Shown here one piece after another: positions 41,377 to 50,074 of a stretch of 64,000 nt of DNA. The number at the start of each line of letters is the position of its first letter. Position 1 is the first letter of the stretch. Made by a program: the position numbers and the translations under genes. The notes under the pieces were generated by a model. That model was not told where the DNA came from. It worked only from the letters and a program-made list of their open reading frames with translations, and searched no databases. This DNA comes from Paraburkholderia tropica. Its GTDB lineage: Bacteria; Pseudomonadota; Gammaproteobacteria; Burkholderiales; Burkholderiaceae. The DNA is taken from NCBI RefSeq assembly GCF_900109265.1, contig NZ_FNZM01000023.1:62001-126000 (forward strand), written 5' to 3'.

Positions 41377-43250
41377 ACGGCGCCACAAGCTACATCGACC
41401 ATTTCCGGCCGATCTACGAATTTCGTGCCTGGGTCTTCTGGCTGGTTGCATTGCTGGCCCTGCCATTCTCCGGCATGCCGTACTGGTGGGCGTTCGAACT
41501 GCTCGCGCTCGCGGCGGTGCTGATCCGTGGGCGACAGATCTGGAAGGCGCTGCGCTTTCGTCTGGCCATCTCGACGAAGTGGCTTACGACGCTGGACGTG
41601 CCGCGTCTGCTGACCATCCAGAAGCGCATGAGGAGCGAAGTCGATTCGATGTACCTGGGTCTCGGCTTCGAGTGGACACAGAAGCATTGCCAGATCGCGC
41701 ACGACATTCTTCGCATGCCGACCACGGATATTCCGGGCTTGCCGAAATGGCTCGGGAAAACGAAGCGTGGGCGGCAGATCGAGGCAGCGATCGAAAGAGT
41801 GTTCGCACCCGCCGACAGCGTGCGGGACCTCATGCCGCAAGGCGCATCGTGGATTCACGGCATGGAGCCGAAAAAGGGCTATGTGCCGCTGCACTACAAG
41901 GCGCTCGGCGGCCACACGCTGGTCGGCGGCACGACAGGCGCGGGCAAAACCCGAACCTACGAGGTCATCTCCACGCAGGTCATCCACCTGGGCGACGTGC
42001 TGATCATCGTCAACCCGAAACGCGATGAAGACTGGAAGCGCCGTGTAGAGCGCGAATGCAAGCGCGCGAACCGCAAATTTCTCTACTTCAACCAGGCGAA
42101 GCCGTCCGAATCCATCCGCCTGAATCCGCTCGAAAGCTGGTCCCAGCCGTCCGAAATCCCCAGCCGCATCGCGCAGTTGATGGAGGAGGGCCAGTTTCGC
42201 CAGTTTGCGTTTCTGTTCATCGACCGCTCGGTCAAAGGCGAACTCTACGTCGGCGACAAGCCCAATCTGCGTTCCATCCTCAAGTACGCGCAGTCCGGGG
42301 TGACGCATCTGCTGGAGCGCGCGCTGGAGCGGTTTTTCCGCGAAGCGAAACTCGACAACTGGGAAGAGCTGATTGCGACAACGAGGGTACAGATAACCAG
42401 GGGCCCCGCTGCGCTGAAGGTCGACGCGATGGTGATGATCTACAACGAGCGCTTCGCGAAGCACGATCGTGGACACGAGGCCATCGACGGGTTGATCGCG
42501 ACGCATACGCATGATCGCGAGCACTATATGAAGATCATCGCGTCCGCGTTGCCGTTGCTCCAGATGCTCGCGACCGGCGAAACGGGCCTCCTGCTCGCTC
42601 CGAAGGTCGACGACTTCGAGGATGAGCGCGAGATCTGGGATATCGACAAGGTCATCCGACAGAAAGCGGTCCTCTACATGGAGCTGGACTCGCTGTCGAA
42701 CAACATCGTGCAGCAGGCGATCGCCTCGCTCGCGCTCGCTGACGTGGCGGCGGTGTGTGGCGCGATCTACAACTTCTACACCACGCGGCCCGAGATCGTC
42801 CTGATCATCGACGAAATCGCGGAGGCGATCAACGAGCAGGTGATCCAGATTCTCAACAAGGGGCGCGGCGCAGGCTTCAAGGCGTTCGTGGCATTCCAGA
42901 CGCGCGCGGACCTTGAGGCCCGCCTCGGAAATGCCGCGAAGATGCTGCAGGTTTTGGGCAATCTGAACAACCAGATCGTCCTAAGATTGGAAGACAGCGA
43001 CACGGCCCAATGGTTCTCCGACAAGGTCGGGGAGACCGCGATCCGCAATGTGCAGATATCCGGTTCCACGAGCCGTGGCAGTGAAGGCCACATCGGCGAA
43101 TTCAATGGCGGTGTCACGCGCTCGCTTCAACTGGAAAAGGTGCCGCTCATACCGACGGTCCTGATCCAGAAGTTGCCCAATCTGCAGTACTTCTTGCGCA
43201 TTTCCGGCGGCTCAGTGCATCAGGGACGTATTCCAATTCTCCAAGGCTAA
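41373..43250 (+). CDS. traD: Conjugative coupling protein TraD/VirD4-like (SXT/PFGI-1 type)
   Basis: A 625-residue coupling ATPase that brings the DNA-relaxase complex to the secretion channel. Two N-terminal transmembrane helices (AWVFWLVALLALPFSGMPYW and the following segment), Walker A LVGGTTGAGKTRT (about residue 184), Walker B EIVLIIDEIAEAI and the FQTRADLEARLG motif. The length and order after a TraI_2-like gene match ICE-type TraD. Overlaps the previous gene by 4 bases. Confidence 0.9.
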   Translation: MNGATSYIDHFRPIYEFRAWVFWLVALLALPFSGMPYWWAFELLALAAVLIRGRQIWKALRFRLAISTKWLTTLDVPRLLTIQKRMRSEVDSMYLGLGFEWTQKHCQIAHDILRMPTTDIPGLPKWLGKTKRGRQIEAAIERVFAPADSVRDLMPQGASWIHGMEPKKGYVPLHYKALGGHTLVGGTTGAGKTRTYEVISTQVIHLGDVLIIVNPKRDEDWKRRVERECKRANRKFLYFNQAKPSESIRLNPLESWSQPSEIPSRIAQLMEEGQFRQFAFLFIDRSVKGELYVGDKPNLRSILKYAQSGVTHLLERALERFFREAKLDNWEELIATTRVQITRGPAALKVDAMVMIYNERFAKHDRGHEAIDGLIATHTHDREHYMKIIASALPLLQMLATGETGLLLAPKVDDFEDEREIWDIDKVIRQKAVLYMELDSLSNNIVQQAIASLALADVAAVCGAIYNFYTTRPEIVLIIDEIAEAINEQVIQILNKGRGAGFKAFVAFQTRADLEARLGNAAKMLQVLGNLNNQIVLRLEDSDTAQWFSDKVGETAIRNVQISGSTSRGSEGHIGEFNGGVTRSLQLEKVPLIPTVLIQKLPNLQYFLRISGGSVHQGRIPILQG

Positions 43251-43263
43251 AACTAGACAACGC

Positions 43264-43785
43264 ATGAACTCCACCGTGTTCAAGAAAATCATCCGCGAGA
43301 ACCGTCTTTCCTCGCGTCTCGTGCCCGTTTTCACGATCGCACCCGAGCTTGAGCTCGCGTGTTCGCGTCTGGCCGATTTCATCGGCGAGCGGTTTATCGG
43401 CGAGTGCGAGCCCCTCGTTCGCGAGATGCTCGAGGACGGACTCGCTTCGTACAAGCGCGTGCGCAAAACGGGGGAGCCGCACGTTGCCTTCATGCACGGG
43501 CTTTTCCAGCGCGCGCATCTGCTGTATGCGCGCCGCTACGTCGCGCGCGAAGGCGAGCGCGAGCACGTCTGGTCGCCGATGTTCGAAGCGGTGACGGAAT
43601 TCGAAGCGCGCTTCGCCGCAGGCGTCACCGAGATGGTGAACGAAGCCTGCCCGGAGCGGATCACGCAGAAGACAGCGGCCTTCCAGCTGGCGGCACGCGC
43701 GCTTAACGGCGAAACCTTCCGTCTTTATTTCGAGGACTACGATGTCGCTCACGACTACGCTGATCGCGAAGCTGTCGGGGATTGA
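43264..43785 (+). CDS. Hypothetical protein of the conjugation operon
   Basis: A 173-residue soluble protein, helical, without a recognised motif (SRLVPVFTIAPELELACSRL at the start; RAHLLYARRYVAREGEREHV in the middle). It lies 13 bases after traD and overlaps the next gene by 44 bases in another frame. Probably an accessory transfer protein. Confidence 0.6.
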   Translation: MNSTVFKKIIRENRLSSRLVPVFTIAPELELACSRLADFIGERFIGECEPLVREMLEDGLASYKRVRKTGEPHVAFMHGLFQRAHLLYARRYVAREGEREHVWSPMFEAVTEFEARFAAGVTEMVNEACPERITQKTAAFQLAARALNGETFRLYFEDYDVAHDYADREAVGD

Positions 43786-44002
43786 CGAGGCGTACGCCGC
43801 GCGCGTGCTGCTGTCCGTGCGCGCGCAGGACGATCTGCAGGCGCCGCCGCCCGCAGAGTTCCGCCGCGGCCGCCCGGCCCGCGCCTGGGCGCTTGCTGTC
43901 GTGATGTCACGAAACCCTGTGCGGTTCTGGGTCGGCATGAGCGGACTCATCGCCTTTCCGGTCTATCTCCTGTGCGAAATCGGAGCGTGGCTCCATGGCT
44001 AG
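43742..44002 (+). CDS. Small membrane protein of the conjugation operon
   Basis: An 86-residue protein: a soluble N-terminal half (TTLIAKLSGIDEAYAARVLL) and one transmembrane helix near the end (VRFWVGMSGLIAFPVYLLCE). It overlaps the preceding gene by 44 bases and the following one by 8. Function unknown. Confidence 0.55.
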   Translation: MSLTTTLIAKLSGIDEAYAARVLLSVRAQDDLQAPPPAEFRRGRPARAWALAVVMSRNPVRFWVGMSGLIAFPVYLLCEIGAWLHG

Positions 44003-44600
44003 CAGCAGTCGGTTCGTGCGCCACGTGAAGTGGTGGTTCTTTGTGCTGCCATTGATCGCCGCGGTGGTGTTGCCTGCGATCCCCAACCGGCAGCTCTTCG
44101 AAGTCACCGACGTGGAGTCGCAGTCGGTCGCGCGCACCCTCGGTGATGATCGCGCGGCGGCAGCCGTCGACACAACGAACGCATTGTTCCGGGCCCTCTT
44201 TGTTGATTCTGGCGCGGTGCAGGCGACGCTTGATGCGGGTGGCGAAGACGATTTCGATGCTGACGGCATGCACGCTTTCGCGCAGAACTGGGCAAAGCAG
44301 TTCTGGATGCTTGTGTATCGCGCGGTCTACCGGTCCGTCGTCATGAAAACCTGGCTGCTCGGAATCAGCTTGCTGTGCCTTGCGGCCACGGTGGACGGGA
44401 CGATGCGGCGCAAGATTCGGGCGGCCGCCGCGGGCTTCGCAAGCCCGCTGAAGTTCCACCTTGCGATTCACGCCCTGCTGATGACCACAGGCAGTGCATT
44501 CGTCGTGTTGCTGCTCCCGGTGCCGCTGGTCGCCAACTGCTGGACGGCACCGGCGGTCGCGCTGCCGCTGCTCCTGTGGATAGCAAACTCGTCGACCTGA
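43995..44600 (+). CDS. DUF4400-like integral membrane protein
   Basis: A 201-residue membrane protein with about four helices (WWFFVLPLIAAVVLPAIP, MKTWLLGISLLCLAATVDGT, LAIHALLMTTGSAFVVLLLP, WTAPAVALPLLLWIA) and a soluble loop between the first two. The layout and location after traD match DUF4400 proteins of integrative conjugative elements, whose role (possibly entry exclusion or assembly) is unknown. Confidence 0.65.
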   Translation: MASSSRFVRHVKWWFFVLPLIAAVVLPAIPNRQLFEVTDVESQSVARTLGDDRAAAAVDTTNALFRALFVDSGAVQATLDAGGEDDFDADGMHAFAQNWAKQFWMLVYRAVYRSVVMKTWLLGISLLCLAATVDGTMRRKIRAAAAGFASPLKFHLAIHALLMTTGSAFVVLLLPVPLVANCWTAPAVALPLLLWIANSST

Positions 44601-44627
44601 ACCCGGACTTCGCCGCTCGTTGAACCA

Positions 44628-44679
44628 GAAAGCTCACAGTTTCCTGTGGGCTTTCTGCGTTTTGGCCGACAGGCGCCTG
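44628..44679. repeat. Intergenic repeat copy 3, hairpin shaped like a terminator
   Basis: AGAAAGC-TCACAG-TTTC-CTGTG-GGCTTTCT forms a strong stem, followed by GCGTTTTG and GCCGACAGGCGCCTG. It lies just after the last conjugation gene. Copies 1 and 2 are at 2239 and 33733. The rest of 44601-44856 shows no gene. Confidence 0.65.
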
Positions 44680-44856
44680 CAGCCTGCGGGGTTATGGTGC
44701 GGAATTGTGGTGCGGGGCTGTGAGCGGCGGCCCGTGCGGATAGATCCGAAAAGCCGCGTCATTTGCACGTGTTTCGCCTCTCCGGTGATCGCCTCGATCG
44801 CAACAATATGAGGATGCCGCGCGCTGGTGCGCGTGCAATTTCCCAGGATCGACGAC

Positions 44857-45738
44857 ATGAGCACCATCAACGAAGAACTGACGAAGATCGACGGCGCCGC
44901 GGCCGGCACCGACGAGAACGCAACGCCGGGCGCGCTGACGGCCGCCGCAGCCGCTACCAACGATCCGGCGGACTCACGCCCGGTCACCGACGGGGCAGAC
45001 GACCACGAGCTCGAAGACGAACTCCAGCGCATGGAGAACGACGCCGCGACGCTCCAGCGTGAGGGCATGATCAGTCAGAGCGAGGCGGACGAGAAGCGCG
45101 AACAGGTCGCGCGCACGCGCAAGCTCTTTCGCGATCTGCCGCCGTCGGAACGCGCCGCGATCATCCGCCGGCGCCGCGAGATCGGGCGCCAGTTGCTCGA
45201 CCGTCAGCTTTCGGGCGCAGCAATCGTGCCAGCCGCTGTGCGTCTGAACCACACGCGCCTCAAGCCGCTCTTCGAGCAGTGGTGGCCGTACCTGAACCGC
45301 ATGAGCATCAACATGCAGCGTTTTGGCCGCTCCACGTTCGGCGAGCAGGATATGGCCACGGTGAATGGCTTCTTCGACAAGCAGCTCGACGCTCTGGAAG
45401 CGTACGTCAACGAGCAGTTCGAAGTCGCGGAGGGCTTCCGCGCCCGCACCGAGCGCGAGATGATGGCGCGGGGCGACGTCGTGTTCCAGCCGACGGTCAC
45501 CAAGCCGTCCCTCACGCTCGAAGTCGAAGCGTATTCGCGCTTCTCCATGCGTCTGCTGTCCGTGATCACCCGCTTCGACAAGGTCATGGACAATTTCGAC
45601 TTCCTCGTGTGGAACGGCGTTCGCGACCAGAGCGACGTCGATGAAGAAGTGTCGCGTTTCCTGCGCAAGTTCCATCCGGTCGGCGTGCGCGGGTACATGA
45701 CCCATCTGCGCCTGATGACGGCGGTTCGCGGCCTCTGA
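44857..45738 (+). CDS. Integrating conjugative element protein, possibly DUF1845/AcaB-like
   Basis: A 293-residue protein. An acidic, disordered N-terminal part (~80 residues) is followed by a helical domain with LNHTRLKPLFEQWWPYLNRM and RLLSVITRFDKVMDNFDFLV. This second part resembles the DUF1845 (AcaB, PFL_4669) family of conjugative elements, one member of which is a transcription regulator. The assignment is tentative. CCAGGA lies upstream of ATG 44857. The helicase gene follows 10 bases later. Confidence 0.5.
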   Translation: MSTINEELTKIDGAAAGTDENATPGALTAAAAATNDPADSRPVTDGADDHELEDELQRMENDAATLQREGMISQSEADEKREQVARTRKLFRDLPPSERAAIIRRRREIGRQLLDRQLSGAAIVPAAVRLNHTRLKPLFEQWWPYLNRMSINMQRFGRSTFGEQDMATVNGFFDKQLDALEAYVNEQFEVAEGFRARTEREMMARGDVVFQPTVTKPSLTLEVEAYSRFSMRLLSVITRFDKVMDNFDFLVWNGVRDQSDVDEEVSRFLRKFHPVGVRGYMTHLRLMTAVRGL

Positions 45739-45748
45739 GGGAACTGCC

Positions 45749-47458
45749 ATGCTCGACGGCCTGAACCCGCAGCAGCTCGAAGTCGCCCAGGCGCGGCGTC
45801 ATTGTCTTGCGGTGGCCTGTCCGGGCGCGGGCAAGACAAAAACCATTGCGTCGAAGGCGGCCGCGCTTCTCGTCGAACGCGGCGCGCGCGTGGGCGCGGT
45901 GACCTTCAGCAAGGACGCCGCGCTCGAGCTGCGCGAGCGCATTCTCAAACTCGCCGGCGCGGGCGCGAAGCAGCGCCTGATCGCGGGGACGTTCCATTCG
46001 CTCGGTTTCCGGCAGATCACGGGGCCGGGCAAACGTCGTGATATCGCATCGGACGGCGATCGCATCGGCTTGCTGATCCGCGCGCTTGCGGAAACCGGGT
46101 TGAACTGGAAAGTCGAGGAGGCGGTGCCAGTGATTGAGCAGATCAAGACCGGCATTACACATCCGATCGACGGCTCGCCCGAGGCGATCCTCTACGCCGC
46201 GTACGAGGACGCGCTCGCGCGCAACGACAAAATCGACTTCCAGGACATGCTTCGCCTGTCGATCTCGGGCATGGAGTCGGGCGACATCGAGCCCTACGCG
46301 TTCACCCATCTGCTCGTTGACGAGTTTCAGGACACGGACCCGCTGCAATACCGCTGGGTGGAACTGCATGCGGCGGCCGGCGCGTGCGTGACCGTGGTGG
46401 GCGACGACGACCAGAGCATCTACGGCTTTCGGGCCGCGATGGGCTATCGCGGGATGGAGGGCTTCGCGAGGAAGTTCGACGCGCAGCGCGTGGTGCTCGG
46501 CAGCAACTACCGTTGCCGCTCCGAGATCCTGGCCGCGGCCGACCGGCTCATCCAGCACAACACCGACCGTATCGCGAAGGTACTGCATGCGGAGAAGGGC
46601 GCGGGCGGCACGATCGTGGCGCGCCGTTTCGACGACGAATACGACGACGCGGCCGCCGCAGTCGAAGCGCTGGCGCCGCGTCTGCGCAATGGCCAGACCT
46701 GCGCGATCCTCGCGCGCACCAACCGCGTGCTGGACGCGATTGAGTCAGTGTGCCGCTCATATGGGGTGAAGTATTACCGCGCCTCCGGCCGCTCCGTGCT
46801 GGACCAGCCCGAAGGCGCGCTGATGTGCAATCTCCTGCAGATCGTGCAGCGCGTGAAGCTCAACGGCCTCGACGCCGTGCTGGGCTACGCAGGCATGAGC
46901 ACGCGCGACCTCACCGCGCTGCACAACGCAATGGGCGCGACGCTGGTTCAACGGCAGAAGAAAGATCTGGTTGCCGTGGGGCTGAGTGAAGATACGGCGA
47001 CGGCCTATCGCAATTTCATGAAGCGCCTGGCCGAATGGCAGTCTCTATGCGAGCGTGCGTTCTACTCGCTGGCGCTCGAGGGCGTGCGCGAATGGATGAT
47101 GACTTACGTGCGCAAGGAAGCGGCTGAGCGCGCTGTGCAGGCGACCTACGACGTGATCTCTCGCCTGAACGGGACGTTCAGCGAGCGAATCGAGTTCCTG
47201 AAGCGGGCGAACAACGAGCCCGCCGAAGACGCGCTGGTGCTCACGACGATGCACAGTTCAAAGGGTCTCGAATGGGACCACGTGTGGATCACACGTTCCG
47301 AAGAGAACATCGTGCCCGATACGAAAAGCCCAGAGTCGGAGGAGCGGCGTCTGTTTTACGTCGCAATGACGCGCGCGCGGGAGACCCTCACGGTCACGTC
47401 GATCCGCAAGAACCCGCCTACGCGGTTCATTCACGAATCCCAGATTCCAGAGGTGTGA
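45749..47458 (+). CDS. UvrD/Rep-like superfamily 1 DNA helicase
   Basis: A 569-residue helicase with motif I VACPGAGKTKTIASK (about residue 24), motif II LLVDEFQDTDPLQ, motif III VVGDDDQSIYGFRAA, motif IV LGSNYRCR, motif V TTMHSSKGLEWDHVW and motif VI RRLFYVAMTRARETL. It lacks the C-terminal nuclease domain of AddA/RecB. A short form of UvrD; may act in plasmid replication or conjugative DNA processing. Confidence 0.92.
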   Translation: MLDGLNPQQLEVAQARRHCLAVACPGAGKTKTIASKAAALLVERGARVGAVTFSKDAALELRERILKLAGAGAKQRLIAGTFHSLGFRQITGPGKRRDIASDGDRIGLLIRALAETGLNWKVEEAVPVIEQIKTGITHPIDGSPEAILYAAYEDALARNDKIDFQDMLRLSISGMESGDIEPYAFTHLLVDEFQDTDPLQYRWVELHAAAGACVTVVGDDDQSIYGFRAAMGYRGMEGFARKFDAQRVVLGSNYRCRSEILAAADRLIQHNTDRIAKVLHAEKGAGGTIVARRFDDEYDDAAAAVEALAPRLRNGQTCAILARTNRVLDAIESVCRSYGVKYYRASGRSVLDQPEGALMCNLLQIVQRVKLNGLDAVLGYAGMSTRDLTALHNAMGATLVQRQKKDLVAVGLSEDTATAYRNFMKRLAEWQSLCERAFYSLALEGVREWMMTYVRKEAAERAVQATYDVISRLNGTFSERIEFLKRANNEPAEDALVLTTMHSSKGLEWDHVWITRSEENIVPDTKSPESEERRLFYVAMTRARETLTVTSIRKNPPTRFIHESQIPEV

Positions 47459-47487
47459 TTGCGCGCCCAATTTACAGCGGAGTTTTC

Positions 47488-47718
47488 ATGAGCATATGGC
47501 GCTATGACGCTCAGACGGGCCACCTAACCTCCCATTGCGGACCGGCACTCTCGATGAGCCTTGGCTTGCTCGCGGCCACCGCTGTCTCGCGTTTCAGCGT
47601 AGTGGCGGGTGTTCTTGTTGGCGTCCTCGCTATCGTCGGACCGCTGGTCCACGCCCATTTGCAGTTTCGGAAGGCAAGCGGTCGGGCCGCACAGGAAGAG
47701 AGCGGAGAGACACGATGA
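47488..47718 (+). CDS. Small membrane protein
   Basis: A 76-residue protein with two hydrophobic helices (LSMSLGLLAATAVSRFSVVA and VLVGVLAIVGPLVHAHL) and a charged tail. AGCGGAG upstream of ATG 47488. It is coupled to the next gene by an ATGA overlap. Confidence 0.55.
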   Translation: MSIWRYDAQTGHLTSHCGPALSMSLGLLAATAVSRFSVVAGVLVGVLAIVGPLVHAHLQFRKASGRAAQEESGETR

Positions 47719-48086
47719 GTGTAGAAAAGACAGGGCAAATGCCTGATTGGTTTGCGAGCTGGTTCTCATCGAAGTTTGGCAAACCCGTGCCCGACGCCTT
47801 CGCGCAATATCTCGCGGAGCATCCAAACGGGCTCTGGTCGAATGCCGGAACGCTGTGGAAGGCCGATGCGATCATCGACGCGACCGAGGAGCGCGACCTG
47901 CATGAGAAGGGCGTGTGTCTCATTGGCGAGACCGCATTCGAGGCTATATTTCTGCTGCGCGCCCGCGACGGCCGGGTATTTGCGTCGGACAAGTTTGACG
48001 CGTCCATCGTCGACGCCTGGTTCAGCGATATCGACTCCTGCATCAGCCTGCTGGACTTCGAGGACATGCCCACCGCACCCGGTTGA
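47715..48086 (+). CDS. Hypothetical acidic soluble protein
   Basis: A 123-residue protein beginning MSVEKTGQMPDWFASWFSSK. The rest (FLLRARDGRVFASDKFDASI, CISLLDFEDMP) reads like a small alpha-beta domain. ATGA overlap with the membrane protein. It ends at a bidirectional terminator facing the secreted protein on the other strand. Possibly an immunity-type partner, but no family is recognised. Confidence 0.55.
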   Translation: MSVEKTGQMPDWFASWFSSKFGKPVPDAFAQYLAEHPNGLWSNAGTLWKADAIIDATEERDLHEKGVCLIGETAFEAIFLLRARDGRVFASDKFDASIVDAWFSDIDSCISLLDFEDMPTAPG

Positions 48087-48127
48087 GTTCGGCGCACGTT
48101 CCGCCCACCCCCGTCGATCCAACAACA

Positions 48128-48160
48128 AAAAGGCCGCATTCTCGAAGAGATGCGGCCTTT
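48128..48160. terminator. Bidirectional terminator between convergent genes
   Basis: AAAAGGCCGCAT, loop TCTCGAAGAG, ATGCGGCCTTT, with A and T tracts on both sides. Confidence 0.85.
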
Positions 48161-48186
48161 GCCTTTGCGGTTACCGGCTGTTGCTA

Positions 48187-48690
48187 TTACTCAGCAACGA
48201 GCTTCAGCATGAGCGTGTAATGCGGATCGCCCAACCGCACGGTGGTCGATTCGCCAGCATTCAGATGCACAGCAACATCGTGCACGTCGAGGCCAGTCGT
48301 GTTGACCACCTCGCTCACGCAATCCGCTGGTCCCGTCTTCGTGACGCCGGACAGGCTCGTGTCGGCCGCCGAGACGACCAGATCAAACGATCCGCCAACG
48401 GAATTCTTCGTATCGACCAGCAGGCGGCGTCCGACGAACTTCTGGTGCGAGTCCAGTTTGATGCCATTGGCAAGCTTCGTGCACACACCGTAGCCAATGC
48501 TCTGGCCCGACTCGAAGAGCAACGGCGAGACCGCGCCGAGGCTATCGCGAATGATGGAGGTCGAAGTTGCCAACGGCGTTCCGTCATGCGCGAGGCCGAC
48601 CGTGAGAACGTAGTCAGGCGAACCCGTAGCGGCCTGGGCTGCACCGGAGAGGGTCAGGGCGGCGGCGATGGTTGCGAGGTGCTTTTTCAT
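48187..48690 (-). CDS. Secreted periplasmic protein of unknown function
   Basis: A 167-residue protein with a signal peptide (KKHLATIAAALTLSGAAQA, cleavage after AQA). The mature part is Ser/Thr/Val rich and predicted beta-type (GSPDYVLTVGLAHDGTPLAT, VDTKNSVGGSFDLVVSAADT) with two Cys residues that could form a disulfide. I chose ATG 48690 (GGAG upstream), not the longer frame. First of a minus-strand reading group that shares direction with the bactofilin gene upstream. Confidence 0.65.
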   Translation of the reverse strand: MKKHLATIAAALTLSGAAQAATGSPDYVLTVGLAHDGTPLATSTSIIRDSLGAVSPLLFESGQSIGYGVCTKLANGIKLDSHQKFVGRRLLVDTKNSVGGSFDLVVSAADTSLSGVTKTGPADCVSEVVNTTGLDVHDVAVHLNAGESTTVRLGDPHYTLMLKLVAE

Positions 48691-48730
48691 GCTGGTTGTT
48701 TCTCCACTTTTGGGTATTTGATGAGCTCTG

Positions 48731-49144
48731 TTACGCAGCCGCATTTGCAGTGCGCTGAATAGACTGCACGTTGGGTGCTTCGGACACTTCCGTCACACCA
48801 TTCTCGATGACCAGTTCGCGCGACACGCGCTTGAGCTGCCCTTCAAGCGAGGCGGCGGGACCCAGTCGGATCGTGCCGCAATAGTAAATATTGCCCTTCA
48901 CGCGGCCATTGATCTCCAGCGATCCCCGTGCGCGGATATCGCCTTCGACCGTACCGTCGACGCGCACGTGCTCGCCGTCGACCATGCCTTTCACCAGGCC
49001 GCCCAAACCGATGTGCAGGAGACCCTCGTTTGCGATCAGGTTGCCGCCCACGATGCCAAACAGGCTCAACCCGTGATCGAGGATGAGATCGCCCTCAATC
49101 GTGGCCCCGGGCGCGAGCAGTGAGACGTTGAGCTGGTTCTTCAT
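48731..49144 (-). CDS. Bactofilin (polymer-forming cytoskeletal protein)
   Basis: A 137-residue bactofilin: repeated beta-helix turns GATIEGDLILDHGLSLFGIV, HVRVDGTVEGDIRARG, SLEINGRVKGNIYYCGTIRL. Bactofilins self-assemble into filaments at the membrane. On a mobile element it could position a plasmid structure such as the transfer machine. ATG 49144 is chosen. It lies 11 bases downstream of the membrane-anchored gene, so the two are likely one operon. Confidence 0.85.
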   Translation of the reverse strand: MKNQLNVSLLAPGATIEGDLILDHGLSLFGIVGGNLIANEGLLHIGLGGLVKGMVDGEHVRVDGTVEGDIRARGSLEINGRVKGNIYYCGTIRLGPAASLEGQLKRVSRELVIENGVTEVSEAPNVQSIQRTANAAA

Positions 49145-49155
49145 GACAGATGGCC

Positions 49156-49992
49156 TCAAAAAAGTTGAACGTCGCCGCCGCGCGCCGCCGGTTTCGCTTC
49201 GGCAGGTTTCGCGTCCGCGTTCGCGGGCGGTGCTTCATGAGTCGGCGCGAGGCGACGACGCGGTGCGTGCCGGGAGGCGTGCGCTGCGGCTGTCATAGGC
49301 GCAGACGCTTCGGGCTGCGACGTCGCCTGGTTCACGGTGACCGCCGTCTGGGTCGGCGGTTGAGGCTTCGCCGGCTGTTGCTCCTCGCGCACGGCTGCCG
49401 GAGCGGGCTGATCCGAAGGCGCATGCGGGTCCGGCACGTCCGCCTGCTGTACGCGTGCCTGCCTGATGGGCGAGGCTGCGGCGCGCTGCGCGTAGTTGTC
49501 CGGAGCAGCAGGGGCAGCGATCTGGCTCGTTGCCGCCGCGGGCGGTGATTGCCGCATCAAGGCGGCCGGATCGACAGACGTTAGTGCGCCGGAGCGGCCC
49601 GCTGACTGGTCGAAATCGCTGGCGGTGAGCGCAGAGGCAGATCCGTTGGTGCTGGCGGCCGAATACGACGCGGGGGAGGTTGCGGTCGCTGCCACCGTCG
49701 TCTGTGTCTGCGCGGCAGCGCCCGTCGGGTGGCCGATCGAGCCATAGAGCTTCGCTGCGCCCATGCCGATCGCCGCGCAGATGAAAGTGCCGCCCACCGT
49801 CATGAGCGCGCCGCGCCCAACGCTCGCACGCGCTTTCCACATGCGGCGTAGCGAAGACGTGCTTACGGCGGGATCGTGCGCGAGCAGCAGCGGGGCGGGG
49901 CGCGCGCGCACCTGTGCCTCCAGGTCGATGACGACAGGCTCGCGCGCGTACCGTGCGTGCAGCGCCTGTATTTCTCGAAGGTCAATCTCCAT
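49156..49992 (-). CDS. Single-span membrane protein with Pro/Ala-rich periplasmic domain
   Basis: A 278-residue protein. A soluble N-terminus (EIDLREIQALHARYAREPVV) is followed by one transmembrane helix (ALMTVGGTFICAAIGMGAAK, about residues 65-85) and a long low-complexity Ala/Pro/Gln domain. ATG 49992 has GGAGG at good spacing. It is encoded directly before the bactofilin, so it may anchor the filament to the inner membrane. No sequence family recognised. Confidence 0.65.
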   Translation of the reverse strand: MEIDLREIQALHARYAREPVVIDLEAQVRARPAPLLLAHDPAVSTSSLRRMWKARASVGRGALMTVGGTFICAAIGMGAAKLYGSIGHPTGAAAQTQTTVAATATSPASYSAASTNGSASALTASDFDQSAGRSGALTSVDPAALMRQSPPAAATSQIAAPAAPDNYAQRAAASPIRQARVQQADVPDPHAPSDQPAPAAVREEQQPAKPQPPTQTAVTVNQATSQPEASAPMTAAAHASRHAPRRRLAPTHEAPPANADAKPAEAKPAARGGDVQLF

Positions 49993-50074
49993 GCGGTCCT
50001 CCATAAAGGGTGTACGGACGAGCGTATCCGGCCAGCGAGGAAGTCAAGCTGGATCGGCAAATGCGTGGGCGCGA

